A stretch of 64,000 nucleotides of DNA. It comes from Burkholderia cepacia GG4 (GTDB taxonomy: Bacteria > Pseudomonadota > Gammaproteobacteria > Burkholderiales > Burkholderiaceae). How positions within the stretch are numbered: position 1 is the first letter of the stretch; each line of letters starts with the position of its first letter. The stretch covers positions 2,418,001 to 2,482,000 of the forward strand of contig NC_018514.1 of NCBI RefSeq assembly GCF_000292915.1. The letters run 5' to 3'. Positions 1-8,610 of the stretch are shown piece after piece. The notes beneath the pieces are model-generated. The model was given only the letters and a program-made list of their open reading frames with translations, did no database searches and was not told the origin of the DNA. The position numbers were made by a program, and so were the translations under genes.

Positions 1-273
1 ACCCACGAGGAAGTGCTCGAGTACGCGGGCGCGTTCCTGCAGCTCTATCGCGAGGAGGGCTGGTATCTGGAGCGCACCGTGCACTACCTCGAACGCGTCG
101 GGCTCGACCATGTGAAGGCGCGCGTGCTCGACGATGCCGCCAACCGCGCGGCGCTGTGGGAACGCCTGCAGTTCGCGCTGAAGGACGAGCCCGATCCGTG
201 GCACGACACCGACGACGCGCAGGTCGACCTGCGCCAGTTCACCCCGATCGCCGTCGAGACGGCCGGCCGCTGA
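1..273 (+). CDS. nirB: Nitrite reductase large subunit, C-terminal fragment
   Basis: Only the last 90 residues are inside the window; the open frame runs in from base 1. The fragment (EEGWYLERTVHYLERVGLD, then a DDAANRAALWERLQ stretch) matches the C-terminal tail of NAD(P)H-dependent assimilatory nitrite reductases, which reduce nitrite to ammonium in the cytoplasm with sirohaem and 4Fe-4S centres that lie upstream of this piece. It is followed 35 bp later by nirD and then nasA on the same strand, the usual assimilatory order. Family assignment rests mainly on this context and on the recognisable tail. Confidence 0.85.
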   Translation, partial: THEEVLEYAGAFLQLYREEGWYLERTVHYLERVGLDHVKARVLDDAANRAALWERLQFALKDEPDPWHDTDDAQVDLRQFTPIAVETAGR

Positions 274-308
274 TGCCGCCGCCACTGCCACCGCCAGGAA
301 ACCCTACG

Positions 309-707
309 ATGCCTACTTTCGAACCCGACTGGATCGCGGTCTGCCGGATCGACGACATTCCCCCGCTCGGCGCACGCGTCGTCAAGCGGCCCGCAGGCGC
401 GCCCGTCGCGCTGTTTCGCACCGCGGGCGACCGCGTGTTCGCGCTGCTCGACCGCTGTCCGCATCGCGGCGGCCCGCTGTCCCAGGGCATCGTGCACGGC
501 GAACAGGTCACGTGCCCGCTGCACGGCTTCAACGTCGCGTTCGGCAACGGCTGCGCGCTGCCGCCCGACGACGGCTGCACGCCCATGTTCAGCGTCGCGT
601 GCGACGGCGACGCGGTGCTGCTCAGGCGCAGCGAACTCACGTCGCTCGCGATCGGCGACGACGCATCCGGCGCACCCGCGTGCGCCGCACCGGGACACGC
701 TGCATGA
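309..707 (+). CDS. nirD: Nitrite reductase small subunit, Rieske-type
   Basis: 132-residue protein with a Rieske fold. It carries both cluster-ligand pairs, Cys50-x-His52 (CPHRGG) and Cys69-x2-His72 (CPLHGF), so it should bind a 2Fe-2S cluster; many NirD proteins, such as that of E. coli, have lost these ligands. It partners NirB in reducing nitrite to ammonium. The ATG at 309 is chosen because the protein then starts just before the Rieske domain. Its TGA overlaps the nasA ATG (ATGA), so the two are probably translationally coupled. Confidence 0.9.
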   Translation: MPTFEPDWIAVCRIDDIPPLGARVVKRPAGAPVALFRTAGDRVFALLDRCPHRGGPLSQGIVHGEQVTCPLHGFNVAFGNGCALPPDDGCTPMFSVACDGDAVLLRRSELTSLAIGDDASGAPACAAPGHAA

Positions 708-3541
708 CGGGAATGGCCGCCGTACTCGAGCGCGACGCTCGCTCCGACGCTGACCTGCGCGAAACGCATTCGACCTGCTGCTACTGCGGCGTCGGCTGCG
801 GCGTGATCATCCAGACGAGCAGTGATGGCGACGGGCAGCGCAAGATCGTCGGCGTGCGCGGCGACCCCGATCATCCGGCGAATTTCGGCCGGCTGTGCTC
901 GAAGGGCAGCACGCTGCACCTGACCGCCGCGCCCGAACGCTATGCGCAGACCCGTGCGACGCATCCCGAACTGCGGCACACGCGCGACGCGGCGCGCACG
1001 CGCGTATCGTGGGACGACGCGCTCGACCATGTCGCCGCGCGCTTCGCGCGGATCGTCGAGCAGCATGGCCGCGACGCGGTCGGCTTTTATGTGTCCGGGC
1101 AGTTGCTGACCGAGGACTATTACGTCTTCAACAAGCTCGCGAAAGCGCTGATCGGCACCAACAACATCGATTCGAATTCGCGGCTGTGCATGAGCTCGGC
1201 CGTGGTCGGCTACAAGAAATCGCTCGGCGCGGACGCGCCGCCGTGCAGCTACGACGATCTCGATCATGCGGGCACCGTGCTGATCGCCGGCGCGAACCCG
1301 GCGTTCGCGCATCCGATCCTGTACCGCCGGCTCGAAGCCGCGCGCGAACGCAATCCGGCGATGAAGGTGATCGTCGCCGATCCGCGCCGCACCGATTCCG
1401 CGAGCGACGCGACGCTGCACCTCGCGCTGCAGCCCGGCACCGACGTCGCGCTGTTCAACGCGATGCTGCACGTGCTGGTATGGGACGGCTCGCTCGACCG
1501 CGCGTTCATCGACGCGCACACGAACGGCTTCGACGCGGTACGCGACAGCGTGCGCGAATGGTCGCCCGCCGTCGCGGCACAGGTCTGCGGGCTGCGCGCG
1601 GACGACATCGTGACGGCCGCGCGCTGGTTCGCGGACGGTCCGTCGCTGTCGCTGTACTGCCAGGGGCTGAACCAGTCGGCGGACGGCTCGCACAAGAACG
1701 TCGCGCTGATCAACCTGCATCTGGCTAGCGGCCAGATCGGCACGCCGGGCGCGGGGCCGTTCTCGCTGACCGGCCAGCCGAACGCGATGGGCGGCCGCGA
1801 AGTGGGCGGGATGGCGACGCTCGCCTCCGCGCACCGCGATCTCGCGAACCCCGCCGACCGCGCCGAGATCGCGCGGCTGTGGGGCGTCGACGAGATACCG
1901 GCGCAGCCCGGCCTGACCGCGGTCGAGATGTTCGACCGGCTCGCCGAAGGCGAGCTCAAGGCCGTGTGGATCGTCTGCACGAACCCGGCGCACTCGCTGC
2001 CGAACCAGGCGGCCGTGCGCGCGGGGCTCGCCCGCGCGGAATTCGTCGTGCTGCAGGATGCGTATGCGCATACCGGTACCGCGCCGTACGCCGACGTGCT
2101 GCTGCCCGCCGCAACCTGGGGTGAGAAGGAGGGCACCGTCACCAATTCCGAGCGGCGGATCTCGCGCGTGCGGGCGGCCGTCGAACCGTACGGCGACGCG
2201 CGCGCGGACTGGCGGATCGCCGCCGAGGTCGGCCGGCGGCTGGAGGCACGGCTCACGCCGGGCCGCGCCACGCTGTTCCCGTATGCGGACACGGAAGCGG
2301 TGTGGAACGAGCATCGCGCGACGACGGCCGGGCGCGATTGCGACATCGGCGGACTGTCGTGGCCGCAGCTCGAATCTGCCGGCCCGCAGCAATGGCCGTT
2401 TCCGCCGGGCGCCGCGCACGGTGCCGTCCGGCTGTACGCCGACGGGCGGTTCCCGACCGCCGACGGTCGCGCCCGCTTCATCGTGACCCCGTATCAGCCG
2501 GTGGCGGAACCCGTCGATTCGCGCTTCCGCTTCGCGCTGACGACCGGCCGGTTGCGCGACCAGTGGCACGGCTGCAGCCGCACGGGCAGCGTGCCGAAAC
2601 TCTTCTCGCACGCACCGGCGCCGAGCGTCGACCTGAACGCCGCGGACTGCGCACGCCTCGGCATCGGCCCGCACGACTTCGTGCACCTGACGTCGCGCCG
2701 CGGCAGCATGCTGCTGCCCGCGCGCGCCGACGACGCGATCGCGCCCGGCCAGGCGTTCACGCCGATGCACTGGGGCGACGAGTTCGTGTCTGGCGTGGCC
2801 GGCAATCGCATCGGCGCCGGCGTCAATACGGTGACCTCCGCCGCGCTGGACCCGCACTCGCGTCAGCCGGAACTGAAGCACGCCGCGATCAAGCTGCTGA
2901 AGGCCGACCTGCCGTGGCGCTGGCTGATCGCCGCGCGCTTGCCCGCCGACGAGCTGCTGGCGCGGCAGCGCGAGGTGCGCGCGCTGTTTGCGCGCTTCCC
3001 GTACGCGAGTTGCGTGCCGTTCGGCACCGACGCCGGCGGCGGGCTCGCATGGCGCGCGGCGGCGTATGAGCCGGTGCCGGTCGCGCTGCACCGCGAGATC
3101 GAGGCGCTGCTCGGCTTGCCCGAACATGCGATCGACGTGATGAGCTACGGCGATGCGCGGCGCGGCACCGCCCGCCGCGTGCGCGTGGTCGACGGCGTGT
3201 TGACCGCGTTCTCGGTGTCGGGCGCAGCGGGCGCAACCGAGGACAGTGCCGCCGTGCTGCGCGACTACGTCGACAGCGGGGCCGGCGTCGGCGCGATCGG
3301 CCGGATGCTGTTGTTCGCGGGGCGCGTGCCGTTGCAGGCGGCGCCCGCACGCGGCCGCGCGGTCTGCAATTGCGTGGGGGTCAGCGAGCACGAGATTCGT
3401 GCGGTCCTGTCGGCATGTCCCGCGACCGCGACACCGGCAGAGCGGTTCGCAGGCTTGCAGGCCCAGCTCAAATGCGGCACGCAGTGCGGCTCGTGCGTGC
3501 CCGAGCTGCGGCGGATGAGCGCCGAAGCGGTCGTGTCGTAG
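704..3541 (+). CDS. nasA: Assimilatory nitrate reductase, molybdopterin subunit
   Basis: 945 residues. The N-terminus has a 4Fe-4S site (Cys25, Cys28, Cys32 in CCYCGVGC, then CSKGS), followed by molybdopterin-oxidoreductase domains (GTNNIDSNSRLC; ALINLHLASGQIG; GQPNAMGGREVGG) and a molydopterin-dinucleotide binding domain (LTTGRLRDQWHG). The C-terminus is a BFD-like 2Fe-2S domain (CNCVGVSEHE ... CGTQCGSCVPEL), as in Klebsiella-type NasA. It reduces nitrate to nitrite in the cytoplasm, feeding NirBD. The start overlaps the nirD stop by four bases. A long open frame on the opposite strand here is a high-GC shadow. Confidence 0.93.
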   Translation: MTGMAAVLERDARSDADLRETHSTCCYCGVGCGVIIQTSSDGDGQRKIVGVRGDPDHPANFGRLCSKGSTLHLTAAPERYAQTRATHPELRHTRDAARTRVSWDDALDHVAARFARIVEQHGRDAVGFYVSGQLLTEDYYVFNKLAKALIGTNNIDSNSRLCMSSAVVGYKKSLGADAPPCSYDDLDHAGTVLIAGANPAFAHPILYRRLEAARERNPAMKVIVADPRRTDSASDATLHLALQPGTDVALFNAMLHVLVWDGSLDRAFIDAHTNGFDAVRDSVREWSPAVAAQVCGLRADDIVTAARWFADGPSLSLYCQGLNQSADGSHKNVALINLHLASGQIGTPGAGPFSLTGQPNAMGGREVGGMATLASAHRDLANPADRAEIARLWGVDEIPAQPGLTAVEMFDRLAEGELKAVWIVCTNPAHSLPNQAAVRAGLARAEFVVLQDAYAHTGTAPYADVLLPAATWGEKEGTVTNSERRISRVRAAVEPYGDARADWRIAAEVGRRLEARLTPGRATLFPYADTEAVWNEHRATTAGRDCDIGGLSWPQLESAGPQQWPFPPGAAHGAVRLYADGRFPTADGRARFIVTPYQPVAEPVDSRFRFALTTGRLRDQWHGCSRTGSVPKLFSHAPAPSVDLNAADCARLGIGPHDFVHLTSRRGSMLLPARADDAIAPGQAFTPMHWGDEFVSGVAGNRIGAGVNTVTSAALDPHSRQPELKHAAIKLLKADLPWRWLIAARLPADELLARQREVRALFARFPYASCVPFGTDAGGGLAWRAAAYEPVPVALHREIEALLGLPEHAIDVMSYGDARRGTARRVRVVDGVLTAFSVSGAAGATEDSAAVLRDYVDSGAGVGAIGRMLLFAGRVPLQAAPARGRAVCNCVGVSEHEIRAVLSACPATATPAERFAGLQAQLKCGTQCGSCVPELRRMSAEAVVS

Positions 3542-3599
3542 CGGCCGGTTCAGTCGCGACCGCGGAGCCGCCGTCCGGGCCACCTCGCGGACTCGCGAG

Positions 3600-3628
3600 T
3601 TGACCGCCCGCGGCGGCCTTCCTACACT
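3600..3628 (+). promoter_or_regulatory. Sigma-70 type promoter for the LysE exporter
   Basis: TTGACC at 3600-3605 and TACACT at 3623-3628 are separated by exactly 17 bp, and the predicted transcript would begin about 33 bp before the exporter ATG. The match is to the standard -35/-10 consensus; no experiment supports it. Confidence 0.6.
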
Positions 3629-3667
3629 GACCTCCCTTTCACGCCTCTCCGGCAAAAAGGGACTTCC

Positions 3668-4300
3668 ATGATCGACCTCTCCACGCTCGCGCTGTTCTCC
3701 GGCGCGTGTCTTGCGCTGACCGCCACGCCCGGCCCCGACATGCTGCTGATCGCGTCGCGCAGCGTGAGCCAGGGCCGGCGCGCGGGGTTCGCCACGCTCG
3801 CGGGCATTCAGTCCGGCACTTACTGTCATGCGCTCGCGGCCGCGCTCGGGCTGTCGCAGCTCTTCGTCGCGGTACCGGTCGCTTACGATGCCGTGCGCTT
3901 CGCCGGCGCCGCGTATCTGCTCTATCTCGCGTGGAAGACGTTCCGCTCGGATGCGACCGCGCGATCGCCCGTCGCGTCGCAGCGCCGCCACTCGAGCGCC
4001 GCGATCTTCCGCCAGGGCCTGACGACGAACCTGCTGAATCCGAAGATGGCGCTGTTCGTACTCGCGCTGTTTCCGCAGTTCGTGCGCCCCGGGCACGGCT
4101 CGATCGCCGTACAGATTCTCGTGCTCGCGACGGTGCTCAACCTGATCGGGCTCGTCGTCAACGGCGCGGTGATCCTGTCCGCCAGCCGGCTGAGCCAGCG
4201 GATCGGCGCGCGCCGCCGGCCGTCGAAGCTGCCGCAGTATCTGCTCGGCACGGTGTTCGTGGGGTTGGCCGCGCGGCTTGCGGTCGCGGGCCGGCATTGA
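3668..4300 (+). CDS. LysE/RhtB-family amino-acid exporter
   Basis: 210 residues, the usual length of the family, with about six hydrophobic segments and the family signature near the N-terminus (TATPGPDMLLIASRS). RhtB-type proteins export amino acids or their analogues across the inner membrane by proton exchange; the substrate cannot be told here. AAGGGA lies at a good distance before the ATG, and a strong promoter is upstream. It stands alone, convergent with the YebB-like gene. Confidence 0.88.
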   Translation: MIDLSTLALFSGACLALTATPGPDMLLIASRSVSQGRRAGFATLAGIQSGTYCHALAAALGLSQLFVAVPVAYDAVRFAGAAYLLYLAWKTFRSDATARSPVASQRRHSSAAIFRQGLTTNLLNPKMALFVLALFPQFVRPGHGSIAVQILVLATVLNLIGLVVNGAVILSASRLSQRIGARRRPSKLPQYLLGTVFVGLAARLAVAGRH

Positions 4301-4327
4301 GGGCTGGGGAAAGGCGTCGTCCGCGCA

Positions 4328-5008
4328 TCAATCGACGCGACCGGCGGCAGCGTCGCGGGTATCCGCGACCACGCGCAACTCGCTGCTCTCGAACAAGCTC
4401 GCCGGCGTCACCGTGCGGCGCTGCCACGGAATCCGGCCGAAATACCAGATCTTCCAGAAGCCGAGCGGATGATCGGGGTTCCGCCGCAGCAACGTGTCGA
4501 AGGTTTCGACGTCGCCGAGCACGATCCGCGTCGCATCGCGCACCACTTCGCGCACGAAGCGCGAGCAGAACTGCCGGCGCGATGCGAGATTGAAACCCGT
4601 GTCGTAGACCACGCCGATCCGGCGCATCGCCGCGTCGACGAGCCGGCGCCGCTGCGCGGCGTCGAGCGGCTGCTTCAGCCGCGCGATCACGCACGCGCCG
4701 CGATCCGAGCGCGCGAGAAATCGCGACATCGTCGTCACGCGCGACAGCGGAAACGTGCTCTCCGCGACGAGCGGCTCGCCGCCGCGCTCGCCGACGACGA
4801 TCCCGACGTGATTGGTCCACGCTCGCGTCGCACGCGCCACTTCGAGAAACGGCCGCACCGTCACGCGGATGAACACGATGTCGCCGATCTCGGGTTCGAC
4901 CGGCAACGGCAGCTGGTTCGGATCGGCCGCGCCGACGAAGCCTGGACGCCGCCGGCGTCCGCCCGGCCGGCGGGTGATCGGTGGCCGGCCCCCCGTGTCG
5001 ACAAGCAT
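4328..5008 (-). CDS. YebB-like permuted papain-fold protein
   Basis: 226 residues. It aligns by eye along its length with E. coli YebB: EIGDIVFIR, TNHVGIVVG, LVAESTFPLSRVTTMSRFLAR, DTGFNLASRRQFCSRFV, and a C-terminal PLGFWKIWYFGRIPW followed by RTVTPASL. The family has a permuted NlpC/P60 (papain-like) fold: the HVG histidine and the cysteine of RRQFC are the likely catalytic pair, suggesting amidase or peptidase activity on an unknown substrate. The first 30 residues are Arg/Pro-rich and lack a YebB counterpart, so the true start may be downstream of 5008. Confidence 0.75.
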   Translation of the reverse strand: MLVDTGGRPPITRRPGGRRRRPGFVGAADPNQLPLPVEPEIGDIVFIRVTVRPFLEVARATRAWTNHVGIVVGERGGEPLVAESTFPLSRVTTMSRFLARSDRGACVIARLKQPLDAAQRRRLVDAAMRRIGVVYDTGFNLASRRQFCSRFVREVVRDATRIVLGDVETFDTLLRRNPDHPLGFWKIWYFGRIPWQRRTVTPASLFESSELRVVADTRDAAAGRVD

Positions 5009-5144
5009 GCGGACCTCGCGCGAGTGGACATGGTTGCCAGCATGTCAGCCTCGGCCACATCACGCATCCGCCTCGTGCGTCAGAGGCCCGATCCGCGCCG
5101 CCGGTTAGCGAATTTCGATACCCGGCGGCGAGCCCGCGCAACCT

Positions 5145-5714
5145 TCAGCGATTCGCGCCCAGCGCCACGCGCAGCCGCTCCATCAGCCGCGTGTAGTGCT
5201 GCAGCACGTCGGCCTTGTCCGTCACGTTCGCGGTCGAGAACCGCTCGCCCCAGGCCGGCTTCCATTCGTACGTGCCGTGCACGCTGCGGTCGCCGTCGGG
5301 CGCGTGGATCAGCGAACGGATCCGCGCATCGCGGCCGGGCCCCGTATGCACCTCGAACAGCGCGTGGATGAACGTGTGATACGCGGCGTACACGTCCTCG
5401 TCGAACAGGTAGCGGTAGATGTGGAACGTGCGGTCCAGTTCGCGCTTCGCGCGGATCACGTCGTCCGGCGAGATGTCCTTCCAGTAGCCGATCCACGTGT
5501 AGAAGCACAGCAGCGCATTGAGCTGCGGCGCGACCGTGTCATACAGCGTGAGCCGCTTCTCGATCAGCCGCTGGTTGGTCCACTGCACGAGCTCGAGCCG
5601 CTTCAGCCGGCGCGCGACGAGCCAGCCGAGGCACGCGACCGACAGCGGCGTCAGCACGCCGAGCACGAGCTTGACGATTTCCAGCGAATTCCACGGCGTG
5701 TTGAATGGCTGCAT
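5145..5714 (-). CDS. Membrane-anchored protein of unknown function
   Basis: 189 residues from the chosen ATG at 5714. One strong N-terminal membrane segment (IVKLVLGVLTPLSVACLGWLV) is followed by an Arg/Lys-rich junction (ARRLKRLE) and a long soluble, mainly helical cytoplasmic domain rich in Trp and Tyr (FYTWIGYWKDIS). I do not recognise a named family. An upstream in-frame ATG at 5792 would add 26 residues of low-complexity sequence before the membrane segment and is less likely. Confidence 0.65.
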   Translation of the reverse strand: MQPFNTPWNSLEIVKLVLGVLTPLSVACLGWLVARRLKRLELVQWTNQRLIEKRLTLYDTVAPQLNALLCFYTWIGYWKDISPDDVIRAKRELDRTFHIYRYLFDEDVYAAYHTFIHALFEVHTGPGRDARIRSLIHAPDGDRSVHGTYEWKPAWGERFSTANVTDKADVLQHYTRLMERLRVALGANR

Positions 5715-5936
5715 GAATGACCCGACAAGAAAGACGCACCGTCCGGCGCCGGGCGCTGCGCGCATCCGCGCGTGCCCGTCCGGTCGCTTCACGGTTGACC
5801 GTTAGTTGCTTGCGCATCGAATCCCGGATGGCGGTGCATCCGGTGTGCGGCGAAGCGGCTTGTCCCGCCAGTTTATCGGGCCATTGTCACCGGCCGATGA
5901 CCGTCGTTCCATTCGGCCTCGCCTGCCCGTTCAGCG

Positions 5937-6395
5937 TTACGTCGGCAGCGCCGACGTGAGCTTGACCTTCTGCATCGGGATGTCGGTCTTCACGCTCAGC
6001 ACGCCCGGAATGCGCGTCAGGGTTTCCATCTGGAAGCGCCGGTAGTCGTCGATGTCGGCCGCCACCACGCGCAGCAGGAAATCGCAGTCGCCGGCCATCA
6101 GGTGGCACTCGACGACTTCCGGCATCTGCTGGACGGCTTCGGCGAAGCGGTTCACGGATTCCGCGTCCTGCCCCTTCAGCCACACGCGCGTGAAGATCGT
6201 CAGCCCCTTGCCGACCTTCGCCGGGTTCAGCACCGCCACGTATTTCTCGATCACGCCCGCTTCCTCGAGCAGCCGCACGCGCCGCAGGCACGGCGACGGC
6301 GACAGCCCGACTTCCTGCGCGAGCTCCACGTTCTGCATGCGGCCGTCGCGCTGCAGCGCGCTCAGGATCCGCCGGTCGATAGCATCCAGTTTCAT
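5937..6395 (-). CDS. Lrp/AsnC-family regulator beside azlCD
   Basis: 152 residues. An N-terminal winged helix (LDAIDRRILSALQRDGRMQ ... LSPSPCLRRVRLLEEAGVI) precedes the RAM/AsnC ligand-binding domain (MAGDCDFLLRVVAADIDDY). It is transcribed divergently from azlC, the arrangement seen for AzlB and other Lrp proteins that control branched-chain amino-acid export. The ATG at 6395 matches the usual family start; an in-frame ATG at 6401 is also possible. It probably binds the A/T-rich interval 6396-6519 and responds to an amino acid. Confidence 0.88.
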   Translation of the reverse strand: MKLDAIDRRILSALQRDGRMQNVELAQEVGLSPSPCLRRVRLLEEAGVIEKYVAVLNPAKVGKGLTIFTRVWLKGQDAESVNRFAEAVQQMPEVVECHLMAGDCDFLLRVVAADIDDYRRFQMETLTRIPGVLSVKTDIPMQKVKLTSALPT

Positions 6396-6519
6396 TGGCA
6401 TCGAATTCCAAAAAAATCGCAAATTGCTCGTTCAATGCCAAATTCTCCGGAAGATCGGGCCGCAACGCAACCCGATTCGAGTCAAAAAAGCAGACAATCC
6501 TCGTCCCGAAGGAGGAGTA

Positions 6520-7257
6520 ATGAGCAGTAGCGTTTCAACGTCGTCCGGGCTTCGCGACAAGCCCGCCTATATCGCCGAGATGGGTCGCGGATTGCGCGCG
6601 GCGCTGCCCGTCATGCTGGGTTTCGTGCCGTTCGCGCTGGTGCTTGGCGCACAGGCCGCGCAAAAAGGGCTGAGCCTGTTCGAGGTTCCGATGATGACGG
6701 CCCTGAATTTCGGCGGCGGCTCCGAATTCGCGGCGATCCATCTGTGGACATCGCCGCCGCACATCGCGCTGATCGTCGCGATGTCGTTCCTCGTGAATTC
6801 GCGCCACATCCTGATGGGCGCAACGTTCGAGCCGTACATCCGGCGCCTGCCGCGCCGCCACGCGTTCGCCGCGCTGTTCTTCATGTGCGACGAGAGCTGG
6901 GCGATGTCGCTTGCCGACGCGCGTTCGCGCTCGGCCAAGCACATCAGCGTCCCCTATTACGCGGGCGTGTGCTCCGGGCTCTACCTGACGTGGATCTCGA
7001 TGACCACGCTCGGCGCGGCGGTCGGCCCGATTATCGGCAACGTGGAGCAATACGGCTTCGACATGGCCTTCACGGCCGTGTTTCTGGTGCTGTTGCGCGG
7101 GATGTGGAAGGGCATGCGTGCGAGCCGCCCGTGGTTCGTGAGCCTCGTCGTCGCGGCGGCCACGCATCTGGCCGTGCCCGGCGCGTGGTACGTCGCGGCC
7201 GGCGCATGCGCGGGGCTGATCGCCGCGCTGCTGTGGGAGCCGCGCGATGCTGCCTGA
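6520..7257 (+). CDS. azlC: Branched-chain amino-acid exporter, large subunit
   Basis: 245 residues with several membrane segments. AzlC signatures include LPVMLGFVPFALVLGAQA, a glycine-rich NFGGGSEFAAI loop and FLVNSRHILMGA. With the small AzlD subunit it forms an inner-membrane exporter of branched-chain amino acids (and of the analogue azaleucine in Bacillus). An excellent ribosome-binding site (AAGGAGGAG) fixes the ATG at 6520. Its end overlaps azlD by 11 bp, so the two are co-translated, and the divergent Lrp is the likely regulator. Confidence 0.9.
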   Translation: MSSSVSTSSGLRDKPAYIAEMGRGLRAALPVMLGFVPFALVLGAQAAQKGLSLFEVPMMTALNFGGGSEFAAIHLWTSPPHIALIVAMSFLVNSRHILMGATFEPYIRRLPRRHAFAALFFMCDESWAMSLADARSRSAKHISVPYYAGVCSGLYLTWISMTTLGAAVGPIIGNVEQYGFDMAFTAVFLVLLRGMWKGMRASRPWFVSLVVAAATHLAVPGAWYVAAGACAGLIAALLWEPRDAA

Positions 7258-7549
7258 TTTCGCGACGGTCGCGACCATCGTGCTGATGGCATCGACGACC
7301 TACCTGTCGCGCGTGCTCGGCTATGTGCTGCTGCGCAACCGCACGCTCAGCCCGCGGATGGCGTCGGTGATGGAGAACGTGCCCGGTTGCGTGCTGATCT
7401 CGGTGATCGCGCCGGCCTTCGTGTCGACGCGTCCGGCCGACCTGCTCGCGCTCGCCGTCACGCTGATCGCGGCGACCCGCCTGTCGATCCTGCCGACCGT
7501 CATCGTCGGCGTCGCGTCGGCCGGCCTGCTGCGGCACCTGCTCGGGTAA
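7247..7549 (+). CDS. azlD: Branched-chain amino-acid exporter, small subunit
   Basis: 100 residues, nearly all hydrophobic, with AzlD features (TIVLMASTTYLSRVLGYVLL, then MENVPGCVLISVIAPAF). It overlaps azlC by 11 bp and is followed by an intrinsic terminator at 7591. It is the obligate small partner of AzlC in the inner membrane. Confidence 0.88.
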   Translation: MLPDFATVATIVLMASTTYLSRVLGYVLLRNRTLSPRMASVMENVPGCVLISVIAPAFVSTRPADLLALAVTLIAATRLSILPTVIVGVASAGLLRHLLG

Positions 7550-7590
7550 CGCGAATCCGGTCCGCTGCGCGGGCGGCACGTCAACCGGAG

Positions 7591-7617
7591 AACGGGCGCG
7601 CCATGCGCCCGTTTTTG
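7591..7617 (+). terminator. Intrinsic terminator after azlCD
   Basis: A 9-bp perfect stem, AACGGGCGC / GCGCCCGTT with a five-base loop, is followed by a run of T. It sits 42 bp after the azlD stop. Confidence 0.8.
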
Positions 7618-7735
7618 CATCTACACGTTGCGCGCGGCACTGCGTGGCACGACATGCGTCGCGACGGGATGCTAGCCTTGCGGCTGTACCCGCGATGCCT
7701 TCCCCTGTCATTGCCTACCTGCGAGGATCGTCCCG

Positions 7736-8515
7736 ATGCAAGAAACCCGCCCGCTGTTCGACCGCGTCCTGCTCACCAACGACGACGGATTCGACGCCCC
7801 CGGCCTTGAAGTGCTCGAACAGGTCGCCACCCAACTGGCGCGCGAAGTGTGGATCGTCGCGCCGGCGGAAGACCAGAGCGGCACGTCGCATTCGCTGAGC
7901 CTGCACGAGCCGCTGCGCGTGCATCGCAAGGGCGAGCGCCGCTTCGCCGTGCGCGGCACGCCGGGCGATTGCGTCGCGATCGCGGTCAGCCACCTGATGA
8001 AGGACGCGCGGCCCGATATCGTGCTGTCGGGCGTGAACCGCGGTGCCAACCTCGGCACGGAGACGGTGTTCTCCGGCACCGTCGGCGCCGCGATGACGAG
8101 CATGCTGGTCGGCGTGCCGGCGATCGCGCTGAGCCAGGCGTTCAGCGACCGCAACGCGGTGCCGTGGAATACGGCGCTCACGCACGCGCCGGACGTGATT
8201 CGCCGGCTCGTCGCGGCCGGCTGGGACAGCGACGCGTGCCTCAACGTGAATTTCCCGCCGCGCCCGGCCGACGACGTGCGCGGGCTGAAGGCAACGAACC
8301 AGGGCGCCGGCACGCTGCAAGGCGTGGAAATCGTGTCGGGGCGCGATCCGCGCGACATCGAATACCACTGGCTGAAACTGGCGCGCGCGCCGCGCGACGA
8401 CGATGCGGATTCGGAAACGGTCGCGCTCGGCGAAGGCTACATCGCGGTCACGCCGCTGAAGTTCGAACGCACGCACGACGACGCGCTCGCGCAGCTGCGG
8501 TCGAACCTCGGCTGA
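7736..8515 (+). CDS. surE: 5'/3'-nucleotidase SurE
   Basis: 259 residues, typical SurE length. The metal-binding acidic pair is at the N-terminus (LLTNDDGFDAPGLEVL), followed by the family motifs EDQSGTSHSLSL, RGTPGDCVAIAV and LSGVNRGANLGTETVFSGTV. SurE is a metal-dependent phosphatase acting on nucleoside monophosphates and short polyphosphates. Here it is not beside pcm or rpoS, its common neighbours in proteobacteria, so it may be an additional SurE paralogue. It is convergent with the SDR gene, and a hairpin lies between them. Confidence 0.92.
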   Translation: MQETRPLFDRVLLTNDDGFDAPGLEVLEQVATQLAREVWIVAPAEDQSGTSHSLSLHEPLRVHRKGERRFAVRGTPGDCVAIAVSHLMKDARPDIVLSGVNRGANLGTETVFSGTVGAAMTSMLVGVPAIALSQAFSDRNAVPWNTALTHAPDVIRRLVAAGWDSDACLNVNFPPRPADDVRGLKATNQGAGTLQGVEIVSGRDPRDIEYHWLKLARAPRDDDADSETVALGEGYIAVTPLKFERTHDDALAQLRSNLG

Positions 8516-8587
8516 CCGGCGGGATCGGCAGGCAGCTTCGCCGCCGGCGCATGACGCCGGCACGGGGCTGCCGTGACGTTCCGCAGC

Positions 8588-8605
8588 GCCGCCCTCATCG
8601 GCGGC
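8588..8605. terminator. Hairpin between surE and the SDR gene
   Basis: GCCGCC / GGCGGC with a six-base loop, nested within an outer CGTGACG / CGTCACG pair at 8572-8578 and 8609-8615. It has no clear T-run, but its place between convergent genes suits a bidirectional terminator. Confidence 0.4.
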
Positions 8606-8610
8606 CCCCG

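Noticed and set aside
239..4297. A very long open frame (about 1350 codons) on the minus strand opposite nirD-nasA-LysE
   Set aside because: It is Arg/Ala/His-rich without domain structure and lies exactly opposite well-recognised genes; long antisense frames are expected at this base composition.
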